From Inia geoffrensis (taxonomy: Eukaryota; Chordata; Mammalia; Artiodactyla; Iniidae), in NCBI GenBank assembly GCA_036417435.1, contig CM070907.1, positions 60,248,001-60,312,000 on the forward strand: a DNA stretch of 64,000 bases, in the 5' to 3' direction. Numbering within the stretch: the stretch's first letter is position 1; each line of letters opens with the position of its first letter. This document shows, piece after piece, positions 45,555 to 55,690 of this stretch. The notes under the pieces were generated by a model, which did not search any database, had not been told where the DNA came from, and saw nothing but the letters and a program-made list of their open reading frames with translations. A program made the position numbers and the translations under genes.

Positions 45555-46563
45555 TTTGTGGTATACAGAATCCTAAAGGTATCTCCCCCAACATTTCCAT
45601 TCCCTGGTTACTCAGCCAAACACTAATCTAGGGACCGCCATGAAGGGATTTTGGAGATGGAATTAAACTTACAAATCAGCTGACTTTAAGAGAGGGACAT
45701 TAGGGCTTCCCTGGTGGTACAGTGGTTAAGAATCCACCTGCCAATGCAAGGGACATGGGTTCGAGCCCTGGTCCAGGAAGATCCACATGCCACAGAGCAA
45801 CTAAGCCCCTGCGCCACAACTACTGAGCCTGCACTCTAGAGACCGCAAGCCACAACTACTGAGCCCACATGCCACAACTACTGAAGCCCACACGCCTAGA
45901 GCCCATGCTCCGCAACAAGAGAAGGCTCTGCAATGAGAAGCCTGTGCGCCGCAATGAAGAGTAGCCCCTGTTCCCTGCAACTAGAGAAAGCCCACGTGCA
46001 GCAATGAAGACCCAACGCAGCCAAAAATAAATTTTAAAACTTTTTTTAAAAAGAGAGGGACATTACCTTGATTATCTAGGTGGACCCAAGGTAATCACAT
46101 GAGCCCTTAAAAGCAGAAGAGGAATTAGAGAGATGCTATAAAAGAAGGCGGCAGGAGAGATAAAGCAGAAGAGGAGGTCAAAGAGATACAAAGCGTGAGA
46201 GACACTTGATCTACCACGGTCAGCTTTGAAGATGGAGGAGAGAACAAGCCAAGGAGTACAGGCAGCCTCTAGAAGAGTAGGACCCCTGGCCAACAGCCAG
46301 CAAGGAAATGGGGATCTCAGTCCTAACTGCATGGAACTGATTCTACCAACAATCTCAATGAACTTGGAAGCAGATTCATCCCCAGAGCTTCCATAAAGGA
46401 TTAAAGCCCGGTTAACACTTAGAGCCTTGGGGACACTAAGCAAAGAAGCAGCTAAGCCCACTGTGCTTGGACTTCTGACCTCCAGAAACTGAGGGAATAC
46501 GTTTGTATTATTTTCTGATGCTATGTTGTGGTAATTTGTTATAGCAGCAAGAGAAAACTAATA
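45555..46563 (+). mobile_element. MaLR (MLT1-like) LTR interrupted by a SINE
   Basis: Left part 45555-45702 (tggtatacagaatcctaaag, gggattttggagatggaatt) and right part 46051-46563 (gattatctaggtggacccaa, ggcagcctctagaagagtag, acttctgacctccagaaact, gtggtaatttgttatagcag, aaaactaatata) are collinear with an MLT1-type LTR. The SINE accounts for the gap exactly. Non-coding; the 129-codon minus frame inside it is not a gene. Confidence 0.75.
45703..46050 (+). mobile_element. Full-length CHR-1-like SINE with perfect 15-base duplication
   Basis: 348 bases: tRNA-like head gggcttccctggtggtacag with B-box-like gggttcgagccctgg, then a body of imperfect 17-base units (gccacaactactgagcc occurs at least three times), and a tail ccaaaaataaattttaaaac. 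Flanked by aagagagggacatta at 45688-45702 and 46051-46065, an exact match. Confidence 0.96.
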
Positions 46564-47588
46564 TACACGTTGATTATTATTTATCCATCTAGCTAATTCG
46601 TAATCCAGACAATGTCTTGAAATCATCTTTACCAATATTTTTCCCTAATCAATTCTAACTTCAAGAGTCCCAAAATTGGCCCCCAAAGACATTCAAAAAT
46701 TCACCTGCCAATTTGTGCAGACAGGTCTAGACATAAGCAAGTGAATTGTGAGACTTATTATTTACACTGGCAAATACACTGAATACTAGAATTGCAAAGT
46801 TATTTTTATTTTAAAACATTAACAAGAATTAATTATACTTTCAAAGAAATAAATTTCTACCTTAAACAATTTTGATTAATATCTCCAAATATTGCTCAAC
46901 ATTTATGTACAGCTCTTGTGAATATCATGCTGATTCATGACAACCGCTGGGAGCACATATTACAAAACAAAAAGAAGCATTTCCTAATGGACGCTGGGCC
47001 ATCCTGGAAGGCAAATGGATTGCTAGGCAAAAACCTATTGCATATGTTACCTAAGAGGAGAGATGTAACAAGATAGTTACTTTGCCTTTTCTCTTTAAAG
47101 TTTCTGCTACTCAACTCCTCCCTGCATCGGAAAGAAGTGTCCATCTCTGACATGAATTGAAGCAAACCCACAAGACTTCAAGTATTCAGATACAGTTGTC
47201 TCTTATTTTGAGAACTCAGGGCAAGAGATATAAAGAAGTATTTCCCTGGGGCCTGAATGATGGTAATCACAGGAGCTGATGTTTGAGATAATAGGTCACA
47301 ATATGCCAGTGCTAAACACCAGATTCCACACGAGACAGCTATCCATGTGCTTTTAAATAAGTTTTATTTTGTGCGTTTGTCATCTGCAGGGCCCAATAAA
47401 GCACAGGGCCCAGTATAGGGACCTCTCTTGCCCCAGTTTAAGGGTGATAACCTTCCTAAAGATGGTAGTCTGAAACCAGTGATGTGACTTTATTTTGCTA
47501 TCTTCCTGAAGAGCATACAATTGTCAAGGTTAGATAAGCAGCTCTGCAATGATACACAAAAGAAATTTAAATCTGTGCTCCTTAAGCC
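46564..47588. other. Unassigned intergenic sequence
   Basis: No gene or repeat recognised. Minus frame 46935-47171 has no familiar motif. Confidence 0.4.
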
Positions 47589-47595
47589 ATACACG

Positions 47596-47633
<38 letters not shown>
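47589..47633. repeat. (CA)n microsatellite
   Basis: Nearly pure run of about 17 CA units after two interrupted ones. Confidence 0.95.
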
Positions 47634-47634
<1 letters not shown>

Positions 47635-48206
47635 TTCTATTCATATTCTGAAACCAGTAAGAGGCGCTTTCGTAAAACTGAAGTGCATTCATTGGCTTTT
47701 TTAATGTAGTCAAAGTTTGCATTATTTTGTGGGGGTCAAGAGGTGGATTCTTTATTGATCAATAAAGGTCAATTGCAATATTACTTCTAGTGCCACCACT
47801 TTGTCATTGGAATCATCCAAATTACAAACAGAAGTTGGGAGCACTATGTGTATAGAAAAATTCTTGAGTTCACAACAGACATAAAACTTGAATAAAAGAT
47901 CCATTAGAAAAATGTGCCTTCAGATTGATGATAAATGCTTCACTCATCACTTTTATTGCCAGATTCAAATGATTACCAGTTGATTTTAGCAATTAATTTG
48001 CATTCAGCACACAAGTATTGAGCAGTTAACATGCATCCAGTGCATTTTTCTGATACTTTCTCAATAAAAGGGATGTGGGTTTAAATAATCTATGCTCTGT
48101 TTTCCTTCCCAAAGGTCATACTCCCCCAAAGACATACTCTATAACTTAATCTTTCTTTTCATCATACATTCCTTCTTCTTCATATTCTTCTCCTCCTCCT
48201 TCTTCT
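47634..48206. other. Unassigned intergenic sequence
   Basis: No gene or repeat recognised. Confidence 0.4.
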
Positions 48207-48445
48207 TTTATTTTTTTTAATTCAAGTATAGTTAATTTACAATGTTGTGTTGGTTTCAAGTATACAGCAAAGTGATTCAGTTCTACATATATATATTATT
48301 TTTCAGATTCTTTTCCATAACAGGTCATTACAAGATATTGAATAAAGTTCCCTGTGTTATACGGAAGGTCCTTGTTGTTTACCTATTTTATATATAATAG
48401 TGTGTATATGTTAATTCCATGCTCCTAATTTATTTTCCCCCTACC
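48207..48445 (-). mobile_element. Older L1 3' end, reverse strand
   Basis: gttaatttacaatgttgtgt, gcaaagtgattcagttctac, ggtcattacaagatattgaa, gtccttgttgtttacctatt: the same older subfamily as 6005-6481 and 13814-13994. A T/C-rich run precedes it (48165-48206), consistent with a reversed tail. Confidence 0.8.
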
Positions 48446-48639
48446 TTCCTCCTTTTTGAAATGAACGTTTGAGATGGAGGTGTCCATTCGAAATCCCTTT
48501 GGCCTGTCCTCCAGCACAGAAGGGTGAGATATGAAAAATCATAGCATAGTATTTTATACTTGATATGTCAGAGGCTATGTGTAGACATATATAAGAAATA
48601 GGAATACTCTTTGGATATAGATATTCAAATTCACATTCA

Positions 48640-48880
48640 AGTTCAAACAGGAGAAAACACAGGACTATGGAAAGAGCATGAACTTTAGAAACAGCCCTGA
48701 GATTGAATTCTAGTTCTTCCACTTGCTAGTTATGTGACATTGAAGAGTTTAATTAAATTCTCTGAAACTTACAGCTTCATTAGTAAGATGTGAATAATTA
48801 ACACATGTATTCTAAGCTATTTTAAGGATATAAAGAGACAAAAGTTATCAATCACATAGCACAATGCCTTGCAATACTTT
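48640..48880 (+). repeat. MIR SINE
   Basis: gattgaattctagttcttcc, acttgctagttatgtgacat, agcacaatgccttgcaatac. Confidence 0.55.
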
Positions 48881-49402
48881 TATTGTGCAATACTTTTAAG
48901 TACCTATGTTGGATACTTAAAAACTGTTGGTTCCTTTATCTAATAGTTATTAAACTGCTATCACGTACTAGGCGCTCTGCTACACACTTTTACATGTATA
49001 TTTCACTGAATGTATGTGTATTTCATGAATATAGCCTGTGTGCAGAGAGTTCCCAAAGCAGCCTGACGTAGGTATCCATTATGGTAGTGGGAAGTTGGTG
49101 GGCAAGGGAGGGGGGTCAGCTCAGAGTTCTGCTTGCTGAAGCTTGGTATATATTTTAACTCAGCCCTAGGACTGAAATTCATAATCCAATATAGGGGAAC
49201 AAAAGCCTCCCCTACCTCTCCGAGAGATTCTCAGACAGACAACAGACCTGTCCTGAAATAGGAAGGAGCTAAATATGGTAAGAGTCAGGGGTATTAGCTA
49301 AGTGTAAATGAGATGGGACAATTCCAAGTAAGAGGCCAGGTGGTATCACACTAACACTATCTTACCACCAGTCCTAGGGAGAATTTGTCTCTAGTTTCTG
49401 AT
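48881..49402. other. Unassigned intergenic sequence
   Basis: A short MIR- or L2-like trace near 48940-49020; otherwise nothing recognised. Confidence 0.35.
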
Positions 49403-49417
49403 TGTCTTAGTCTCTCT

Positions 49418-49848
49418 GTTGTTTTTTTTAAACATCTTTATTGGAGTATAATTGCTTTACAGTGTTGTGTTAGTTTCCGATGTATAACAGAGTGAATCAG
49501 CTATATGTATACATATATCCCCTCCCTCTTGCGTCTCCCTCCCACCCTCCCTATCCCACCCCTCTAGGTGGTCACCAAGCACTGAGCTGATCTCCCTGTG
49601 CTATGCGGCTGCTTCCCACTAGCTAGCTATTTTACATTTGGTAGTGTATATATGTCCATGGTACTCTCTCACTTCGTCCCAGCTTACCCTTTCCCCTCCC
49701 CATTTCCTCAAGTCAGATTCTCTACCTCTGCATCTTTATTTCTGTCCTGCCCCTAGGTTCATCAGAACCTTTTTTTTTTTTTAGATTCCCTACATATGTG
49801 TTAGCATATGGTATTTGTTTTTCTCTTTCTGACTTACTTCATTCTGTA
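49418..49848 (-). mobile_element. 5'-truncated L1 3' end, reverse strand, with duplication
   Basis: Reads as the reverse of the younger L1 3'UTR (T-run, ctttattggagtataattgc, C-rich tract near 49520-49565, tttccctccccatttcc) and ends in the last ORF2 codons. Flanked by tgtcttagtctctct (49403-49417) and tgtcttagtctatct (49849-49863), one mismatch in 15. The target is the 3' edge of a MaLR LTR. Confidence 0.93.
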
Positions 49849-50204
49849 TGTCTTAGTCTATCTTAGGCTGCTATAACAAAATAGCATTGACTAGGTGGTT
49901 TATAAACAACAGAAATTTATTTCTCAGAGTTCTGGTGGCTTAGAAGTCCAAGATCAAGACGCTGGCAGATTCAGTATCTGATGAAAGCCTACTTCCTGGT
50001 TCACAGACGGCTGTCTTCTCAATGTAACCTCATGTGGTGGAGCTCTCTAGGGCCTCTTTTATAAGGGCACTAATCCCATTCATGGACCCATGTGGAGCCC
50101 TCATGACCTAATTACCTCCCAAGGACCTCACCTCCTAATATCATCACATGGGGCACGTATGAATTTGGCGGGGACACAAACATTCAGACCACAGCACTGA
50201 TACC
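49849..50204 (-). mobile_element. MaLR (MST/MLT1-like) LTR, reverse strand
   Basis: Reverse LTR order: ggctgctataacaaaatagc, gttctggtggcttagaagtc, cttataagggcactaatccc (as ttttataagggcactaatcc), cattcatggacccatgtgga, gggacacaaacattcagacc. It ends in tgt/aca-like termini near 50204. Confidence 0.72.
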
Positions 50205-51170
50205 TGAAACTCTTAAGAAAAATACAAAAACAGTAAAAACTTAATCAAATAAAAATTGAAACAGTAGAGGCCTTGTAGGAAACAGATCACAGCCTCTCTA
50301 CTTAGGAAACAAAGAAAGGCCCAGCACAGAAAGGGCTATTTCCTGGTCTCAGGGAAAGCAATTATTAGAGCAAGAAAGTAGGAGGGATCACACAGGCCCA
50401 GGAGGAATGAGGACAGGTTAGCAACTGGAGGAGTGGAGGAAGAGCCCAGGCCTCAGGGACCACAGGAGCCACATCATCTCAGCTACCATTCAAGCCACCC
50501 AGGAGCAGCAATGGGAGCCCCAGCCAAGAACAGGAAAAGACCTTACCAGCAAGTGGTCATAAAAGGCCACCAAGTGAGGGCAATTCCCTCCAGGACAATA
50601 CCAGGAGAAGGGAAGATCTTCAGCTGAGCTGAAGCTCTGGAAGCTCACTAATAGACTTCACCACACCCCCTTCTCTCTCATTGATTAACTTCACGCAGTT
50701 GTTTGGCTGAAGGATGAAGGGATGGCATCAGCTTCAAAAGAATACATGAATTAGATAATACATACATTACTATAGTAGACAATTCCTATTTAACAAAATA
50801 AACATTCATTGGGCAACTACTAAGTACCCGGCTAGGTGGAAAGGATGGAAAAATAGATACATAGATGGTAAACTATGATAATATAAAGAAGTGAATAAAA
50901 ATTAGCCTGTGGAGAAGAGGAAATGGGGAATAGTGGGTTTCAGGTTGCAAACTCTGTTGTTATTTACTGCACATATTTTGGACAAATAAAAATATTTACA
51001 TTTTCATTCAATAATTCCTTAATTTTTTTTCTTCTCCTATGAACTCCATATGCATACTAAATATTGAGACTGCCTGGCCTGTTTCCCCACTTCATATGCA
51101 GAACTCTATAAACCAGGCTTATGCCATTGTATTAGACAATGTGATATGCCACCTAGATGCTCTTTCAGGA
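50205..51170. other. Mostly unassigned, weak L2 at 50785-50860
   Basis: No gene. A reverse-strand L2 trace reads ataaacattcattgggcaac then taagtacccggctagg. Positions 50380-50640 are GC-richer, with a 64-codon frame (50433-50627) lacking any known motif. Confidence 0.35.
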
Positions 51171-51174
51171 TTGT

Positions 51175-51290
51175 AATACCCAAGGTTCTCCAGAGAAACA
51201 GAACCAATAGAAAATACATATATCTTTGTTATGGGAATTGACTTACACTATTACGGAGGCCAAAAAGTCCCATGATCTGCCATCTGCAGA
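51175..51290 (-). repeat. MLT2-like ERVL LTR fragment, reverse strand
   Basis: ggttctccagagaaacagaa, ccaatagaaaatacatatat, cccatgatctgccatctgca: the reverse of the 3' end of the element at 57289-57767. Confidence 0.65.
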
Positions 51291-51368
51291 TTTAGTTATT
51301 TAGTTATTTAGTTGTTAGTTATTTAGTTATTTAGTTATTTAGTTATTCTTAGTTATTTAGTTATTCTT
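51291..51368. repeat. (ATTTAGTT)n minisatellite
   Basis: About nine tandem copies of an 8-base unit with one shortened (gttgttag) and two altered (gttattctt) units. It follows directly on the MLT2 fragment. Confidence 0.9.
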
Positions 51369-51570
51369 CATCTCTAACTTGTAGGGAAATGTTTTTTTAG
51401 CATCATAACACAACAACACTAGTTTTAAAATGTTGTCAGTGTTAGCAAGTAAAAGGTCAGTTTGTCGTAGAGATGCTAGACTGAAAAAAAGGAAAAAAAT
51501 GTGAAGATCCAAGACAGGCCAGCCAATTGGTTTCTCTGGCATTGGACAAAGGAGATGAATAGTTTTAGTA

Positions 51571-51584
51571 ATCCCTCCCCCTCT

Positions 51585-51651
<67 letters not shown>

Positions 51652-51653
51652 CA
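51571..51653. repeat. (CT)n microsatellite
   Basis: C/T run beginning ccctccccctctccctccct and then about 29 CT units. It explains all long Ser-Leu or Arg-Glu frames at 51357-51853. Confidence 0.97.
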
Positions 51654-52074
51654 GCCTGTAGGAAAGGGATTTCCAGGAAACCATGGCACATCTGAAAGTG
51701 ACCCAAAGAGAAACAATAAGGAAATATTTGGCGCCATTCTCTTGACTGAGGGTAAGTATATGATAAGTTCCAAATAAGATTGGGTTCTTTAAGGTAATGG
51801 ACTATGCCTAATTCTTTTCCAAACTTTGTGTGCATGATGACAGAATTACACATTTTTTAAAACTTTTAAAGTTTACTCAGCCCAGAACTTGAGAATTTTT
51901 CAGTCTAGATCCAATTTTAATTTCTAGCCTCCCCACCACATAATTCCAGAAACACTAAACAGCTCATTATTTTCCCCAGATGCACCACATACACTCTGGT
52001 GCACCACCTAAGCTCAACTCCACTCCCCCTATGCCTGAACTGCCTATCCCAAAACATTCCTCAAAACCTAGCCT
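51654..52074. other. Unassigned intergenic sequence
   Basis: No gene or repeat recognised. Confidence 0.4.
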
Positions 52075-52583
52075 CTAAAATGGTCCCCAATAATCCCTGC
52101 TTGTATTCCCCTGTATATTCCCCTCCTCTTGAGTGTAGACTGTACTTAGTGACTTGATTCTGATGAGTAGAATAAGGCAAAAACTGATGGGTTGTCACTG
52201 TTGAGATTAGGTTACAAAAAGACTATGGCTTGCATTTTGCTTTCTCTCTCTCAGTTCTCATCCTGGGAGAAGCCAGCTGCCATGTTGTGCATAGCTCTGT
52301 GGAGTAGCCCACATAACAAGGAAATGGTATCTTTTGTCAGCAGGCAATGAGGACTCAAGGCCTGCCAATAGCCATGTGAGTGAGCTTGGTAGTAAATCTT
52401 CCTTTTTTTGAGCCTTGAGGTGAGACTGCAGCCTTGGCTAAGAACTTGACTGCAGCCTTATGAGAGGCTCTCAGTCAGAGGCACCCAGCTAAGCCAAGCC
52501 CAGGTTCCTGACCCGCTGAAATAGCTTTAAAAGTCGCTAACTTTTTGGGTAATTTGTTATAAAACAATAGATGACTAATATAG
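52075..52583 (+). mobile_element. MaLR (MLT1-like) LTR
   Basis: aatggtccccaataatccct, gtgacttgattctgatgagt, ccagctgccatgttgtgcat, gactgcagccttatgagagg, cagctaagccaagcccaggt, gggtaatttgttataaaaca, gatgactaatata follow an MLT1-type LTR from end to end. Confidence 0.68.
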
Positions 52584-53039
52584 GGCCTGATGCATGCTTG
52601 TTGCAAAATAACTTCTCTTTGGAAATACCTAGATAATTTTCTATTAGTGAGAATCTGTCGCACTAAAAGCTTCCCTTCTTCTTCCCCCTCCAGCAACAGC
52701 TTCGCTTTTCTCGTTCCCTTTATAATCAACACTAACAATGTGTCTGGAGGCCTAATGTACTTGAAGCTCTGCAATTTCACCCATTTGCTAGATGTTCACA
52801 GTGGCTTTGGAGGCAGTTCTCATATGGCAATGAAATCAAGATATCAAGAAAATCCTCTTTAAGCCAATTCTTGTTGGACTCTCAAGTTTCTTAGAACCTT
52901 CTGTGTTATCAGCCAATTCATCAAATTTCATCAAGTATCTGCAGAGAAAAATCAGGTTCATGTCTTTTTCTCAAAGACCTTTTGGTTAGGAAGAGAAGCT
53001 AAGATATGTTCACACACTTATATTCAAGGCAAGACAGGA
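52584..53039. other. Unassigned intergenic sequence
   Basis: No gene or repeat recognised. The 90-codon plus frame (52590-52862) has no known motif. Confidence 0.35.
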
Positions 53040-53120
53040 AACGAAGATAGTCAACTGGAAATAATGGAAGGAGCAAAGTATTTGGGGTCAAAGAATCTGA
53101 ATTTAAATCCCAGGTCTAAT
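53040..53120 (+). repeat. MIR SINE, 5' half
   Basis: ggagcaaagtatttggggtc, gaatttaaatcccaggtct. It stops abruptly at the neighbouring LTR fragment. Confidence 0.45.
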
Positions 53121-53147
53121 CAACTACACTTCAATTAAAAACAATCT

Positions 53148-53232
53148 TCTTTCCAAATAAATTCACATTCTGGGGCACTGGGGGTTAGGACTTCAACCTG
53201 CGAATTTTGTGGGGACACAGTTCAACCATAAC
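53148..53232 (-). repeat. MaLR LTR fragment, reverse strand
   Basis: cattctggggcactgggggt, taggacttcaacctgcgaat, cacagttcaaccataaca. Confidence 0.65.
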
Positions 53233-53610
53233 ATCCAGGAACCCACCCAGTTGGCAGTCCTCTCAGCCTACTCCCAACTCCGATTGGGCTTCTGGCAAGG
53301 TCCCCTTTGTTGGTGAGGCAGGTATCCCCCTGGCTTTGCTGCTGGCAGCTGTGGCATGCACACTGCAGTGATGGCCTTTGCCTGATGGGCTGGAGTTGCT
53401 GCCAGGGGCAAATGTTCTTCCCCCATTGCCAGAGCCAGCTACATCTTTGTCATCACCACCATGTCTTGCTGACCTGCTGGAGAACCTCCTGCTATTATGT
53501 TTACCATCCCCGTTTGTTGTCTGCAAAATAGACTCCCAGCCTCCATTTGTGTGCTTGTGTATCTGTGATGCATGGGTTATCATTTAATAAATGCTTTTGG
53601 AAAATGAAAA
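53233..53610. other. Unassigned GC-richer block ending in AATAAA and a tetranucleotide repeat
   Basis: About 375 bases without a repeat I know, with a polyadenylation-like AATAAA at about 53586-53591. The minus frame 53263-53583 (106 codons, Ser/Gly/His-rich) and plus frames have no domain I recognise. It may be part of an unlisted retroelement or simply unique DNA. Confidence 0.3.
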
Positions 53611-53653
53611 TCCATCCATCCATCCATCCATCCATCCATCCATCCATCCATCC
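53611..53653. repeat. (TCCA)n microsatellite
   Basis: About eleven perfect tetranucleotide units. Confidence 0.97.
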
Positions 53654-53654
53654 T

Positions 53655-53740
53655 AGGTCTGTCAGGTATTAGCTGTGTGACCTTTGGACAATCATCTGTT
53701 CATCTTCCCCTTTAAACTGAGTTATCTTCCTTGCCTATCA
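53655..53740 (+). repeat. MIR SINE fragment
   Basis: attagctgtgtgacctttgg followed by a decayed core. Confidence 0.5.
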
Positions 53741-53945
53741 CAGGCACTGAGCTAAGTAATATATACACATTATCTCATTTGATCTTCAAAATTTTGCTGT
53801 GAGGTATGTATAATAATCTTAGGTTTACATTTAAGGAAATAAGGGCTCACAGAGATTAAGTAATTTATGCAAAGCCGTATAGCTAATGGGAATGAAGTAG
53901 AAATGTAAATCCAAGACTGATTCCAAAGCCAGTGAGTTACAGGTA
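53741..53945 (-). repeat. MIR SINE, reverse strand
   Basis: aggcactgagctaagtaata, attatctcatttgatcttca, aagggctcacagagattaag, gcaaagccgtatagctaatg. It meets an oppositely oriented MIR at its left edge. Confidence 0.62.
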
Positions 53946-54309
53946 GAGTAATCAACACATCCTGTTCACCTATAACAGGTTCAGTTATGCCTGTTATACC
54001 AATGTAATTATTAAGAGCACACACTTTTACCTCCACAAAGATTCAGGTTTGGATGATAAATTATGGCGCCATCCTAGCTGTAGATATTCAAAGGAAGCTC
54101 ATTTCAAAGTCAGCTCCTCCTGGACTTTTCTCTGATCGTCCAGGGTAGGGCCTTACATGGAACGTGTGCTCAATCCTGATTGACTGAACTGAATCAAACT
54201 CATTTCTCAATGTAACTGAACTTGAAACACTTAGAAAACTTCAGTAGAGCTATGAATTAATAAAATATGTAATACCATCAGAGAGACAAAGGGAAGACTA
54301 GACAACTTT

Positions 54310-54440
54310 CATTCTTTCTACATATATTCATTGAACACCTACATTGAGCTAGGTGTCATGCAGACATGAATCCGTGTTTCTTCCCTCAAGGATAATAATC
54401 TAGCAGAAGCCTAGGATTCAGTAATACAGGTGATCCATAC
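54310..54440 (-). repeat. L2 LINE fragment, reverse strand
   Basis: atattcattgaacacctaca, gagctaggtgtcatgcagac, cttccctcaaggataataat. Confidence 0.6.
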
Positions 54441-54469
54441 AATGATAATGTAAATAATTTTACACTTCC

Positions 54470-54800
54470 TTGCCTTTACCTCTGTCTGTCTAGAATTCTC
54501 TCACTCAAACTGCCCACATACTTGATTGATTCCTAACTAGCTTTTAAAATTAATTGAAGGATCATCTCACAGAAGTCTTCCATGATGCTTTCCCCAACCC
54601 TCCAGTAGAGTGAGCCATCCCTTCCTTTGTTTACGGGCATGTTTTATCCTAATCTCTGTTATGCTTATTAGCCTCATACTGCAAGGATTGGCTAACATAA
54701 GCAGCCTCCCCTACTCACTGGATTTTAAGCTCCTGATAGCAAGGACCATAACATCTTTCAGAACACAGTATGTGCTCAAGAAATTTCTATGTTGAACTGG
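54470..54800 (+). repeat. L2 LINE 3' end
   Basis: cagaagtcttccatgatgct, ggattttaagctcctgatag, caaggaccataacatctttc, gtatgtgctcaagaaatttc. Confidence 0.6.
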
Positions 54801-55166
54801 ACTAAGTAGAAGGCTAAACATTTATCACTATCATCATCATCCAGTATGGACTGACTTCCACATCCAGGGCAGAACACATTGAAGTGCCCCTTTTTTCCCC
54901 AAATCTAAAACTACACAGAGTGACTGACCTAGAGCCTTCATCTTATCAGTCAGTTCTGATTAGCTGGAAGTGGCTACTTGAAGTGTTATATTGAGAAAGA
55001 TTCTGGAGCTAGATCCAGATTCAATAAGAAACAAAGACATCGTTAATTAGCTATGTCTGAGAAAGGAGCAAGAGGAGAAATAAGAGCCCCTGTGCCTCTA
55101 TCAGCAATACCTGACATCCAGTTACTTCTGTTACAAGAGCACAGAAGTATCCATCTATCTCCACTA
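54801..55166. other. Unassigned intergenic sequence
   Basis: No gene or repeat recognised. Confidence 0.4.
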
Positions 55167-55229
55167 ACACACACACACACACACACACATACACACATAC
55201 ACACACAAATATATATATAGAGAGAGAGA
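55167..55229. repeat. (CA)n-(TA)n-(GA)n compound microsatellite
   Basis: CA run with TACA interruptions, then tatatatata and gagagagaga. Confidence 0.92.
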
Positions 55230-55279
55230 CAAGGAAAGAAGGGAGCTGCTCTTCCAGCATCTGGCTGGTGTGCAGTTAG

Positions 55280-55325
55280 AACAGTGCCAGGTACTCAATA
55301 AACACTTGAATGAAAGAATATAGTT
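55280..55325 (+). repeat. L2 LINE tail
   Basis: acagtgccaggtactcaata then aacacttgaatgaaagaata. Confidence 0.45.
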
Positions 55326-55479
55326 GAAATTGTACTATTAATTCAATATTTCAGATCCATTATTACTAATATAGAATATGTATCTCCTCTGGAAACTTAA
55401 GCAGTATTTCTTCCACACTGAGTCCAGGGGAAAAAAACAGTCTGGGTGCTTCACAAAAATATCTGTGTAGAGATTTAGG

Positions 55480-55690
55480 GGATGCTTCTGCGCCTCAGCA
55501 CGTGCTTTTTTCCCCTTGTTTGGAATGTCCTTTCCCTGTTTTCACATAAAAAACTCCTATGCAGCCTTTAAGGGCCAGTTCAAATGTCATCCCTGTATGA
55601 AACCTTCCCAGATTCTCTCAAACAGAGTTCATACTAACTTTTCTATGTTCCTATAGCATGCTGTTGACTTGTATACTTCATAAGGAGCCC
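55480..55690 (+). repeat. L2 LINE fragment
   Basis: ccccttgtttggaatgtcct, cagcctttaagggccagttc, catccctgtatgaaaccttc. Confidence 0.6.

Noticed and set aside
45703..45800. tRNA gene (A- and B-box-like promoter elements)
   Set aside because: The sequence is the tRNA-derived head of a SINE with tail and target duplication; it does not continue as a tRNA.
51357..51853. Minus-strand frames with long Arg-Glu repeats (and plus Ser-Leu repeats) as a charged coiled-coil protein
   Set aside because: They are translations of the (CT)n microsatellite.
53263..53583. 106-codon Ser/Gly/His-rich minus-strand frame as a gene
   Set aside because: No recognised domain, start context or splice evidence. Kept only as an unassigned block.
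53611..53653. CRISPR-like regular repeat array (also 51291-51368)
   Set aside because: Tandem units without spacers in a mammalian genome: microsatellite and minisatellite.
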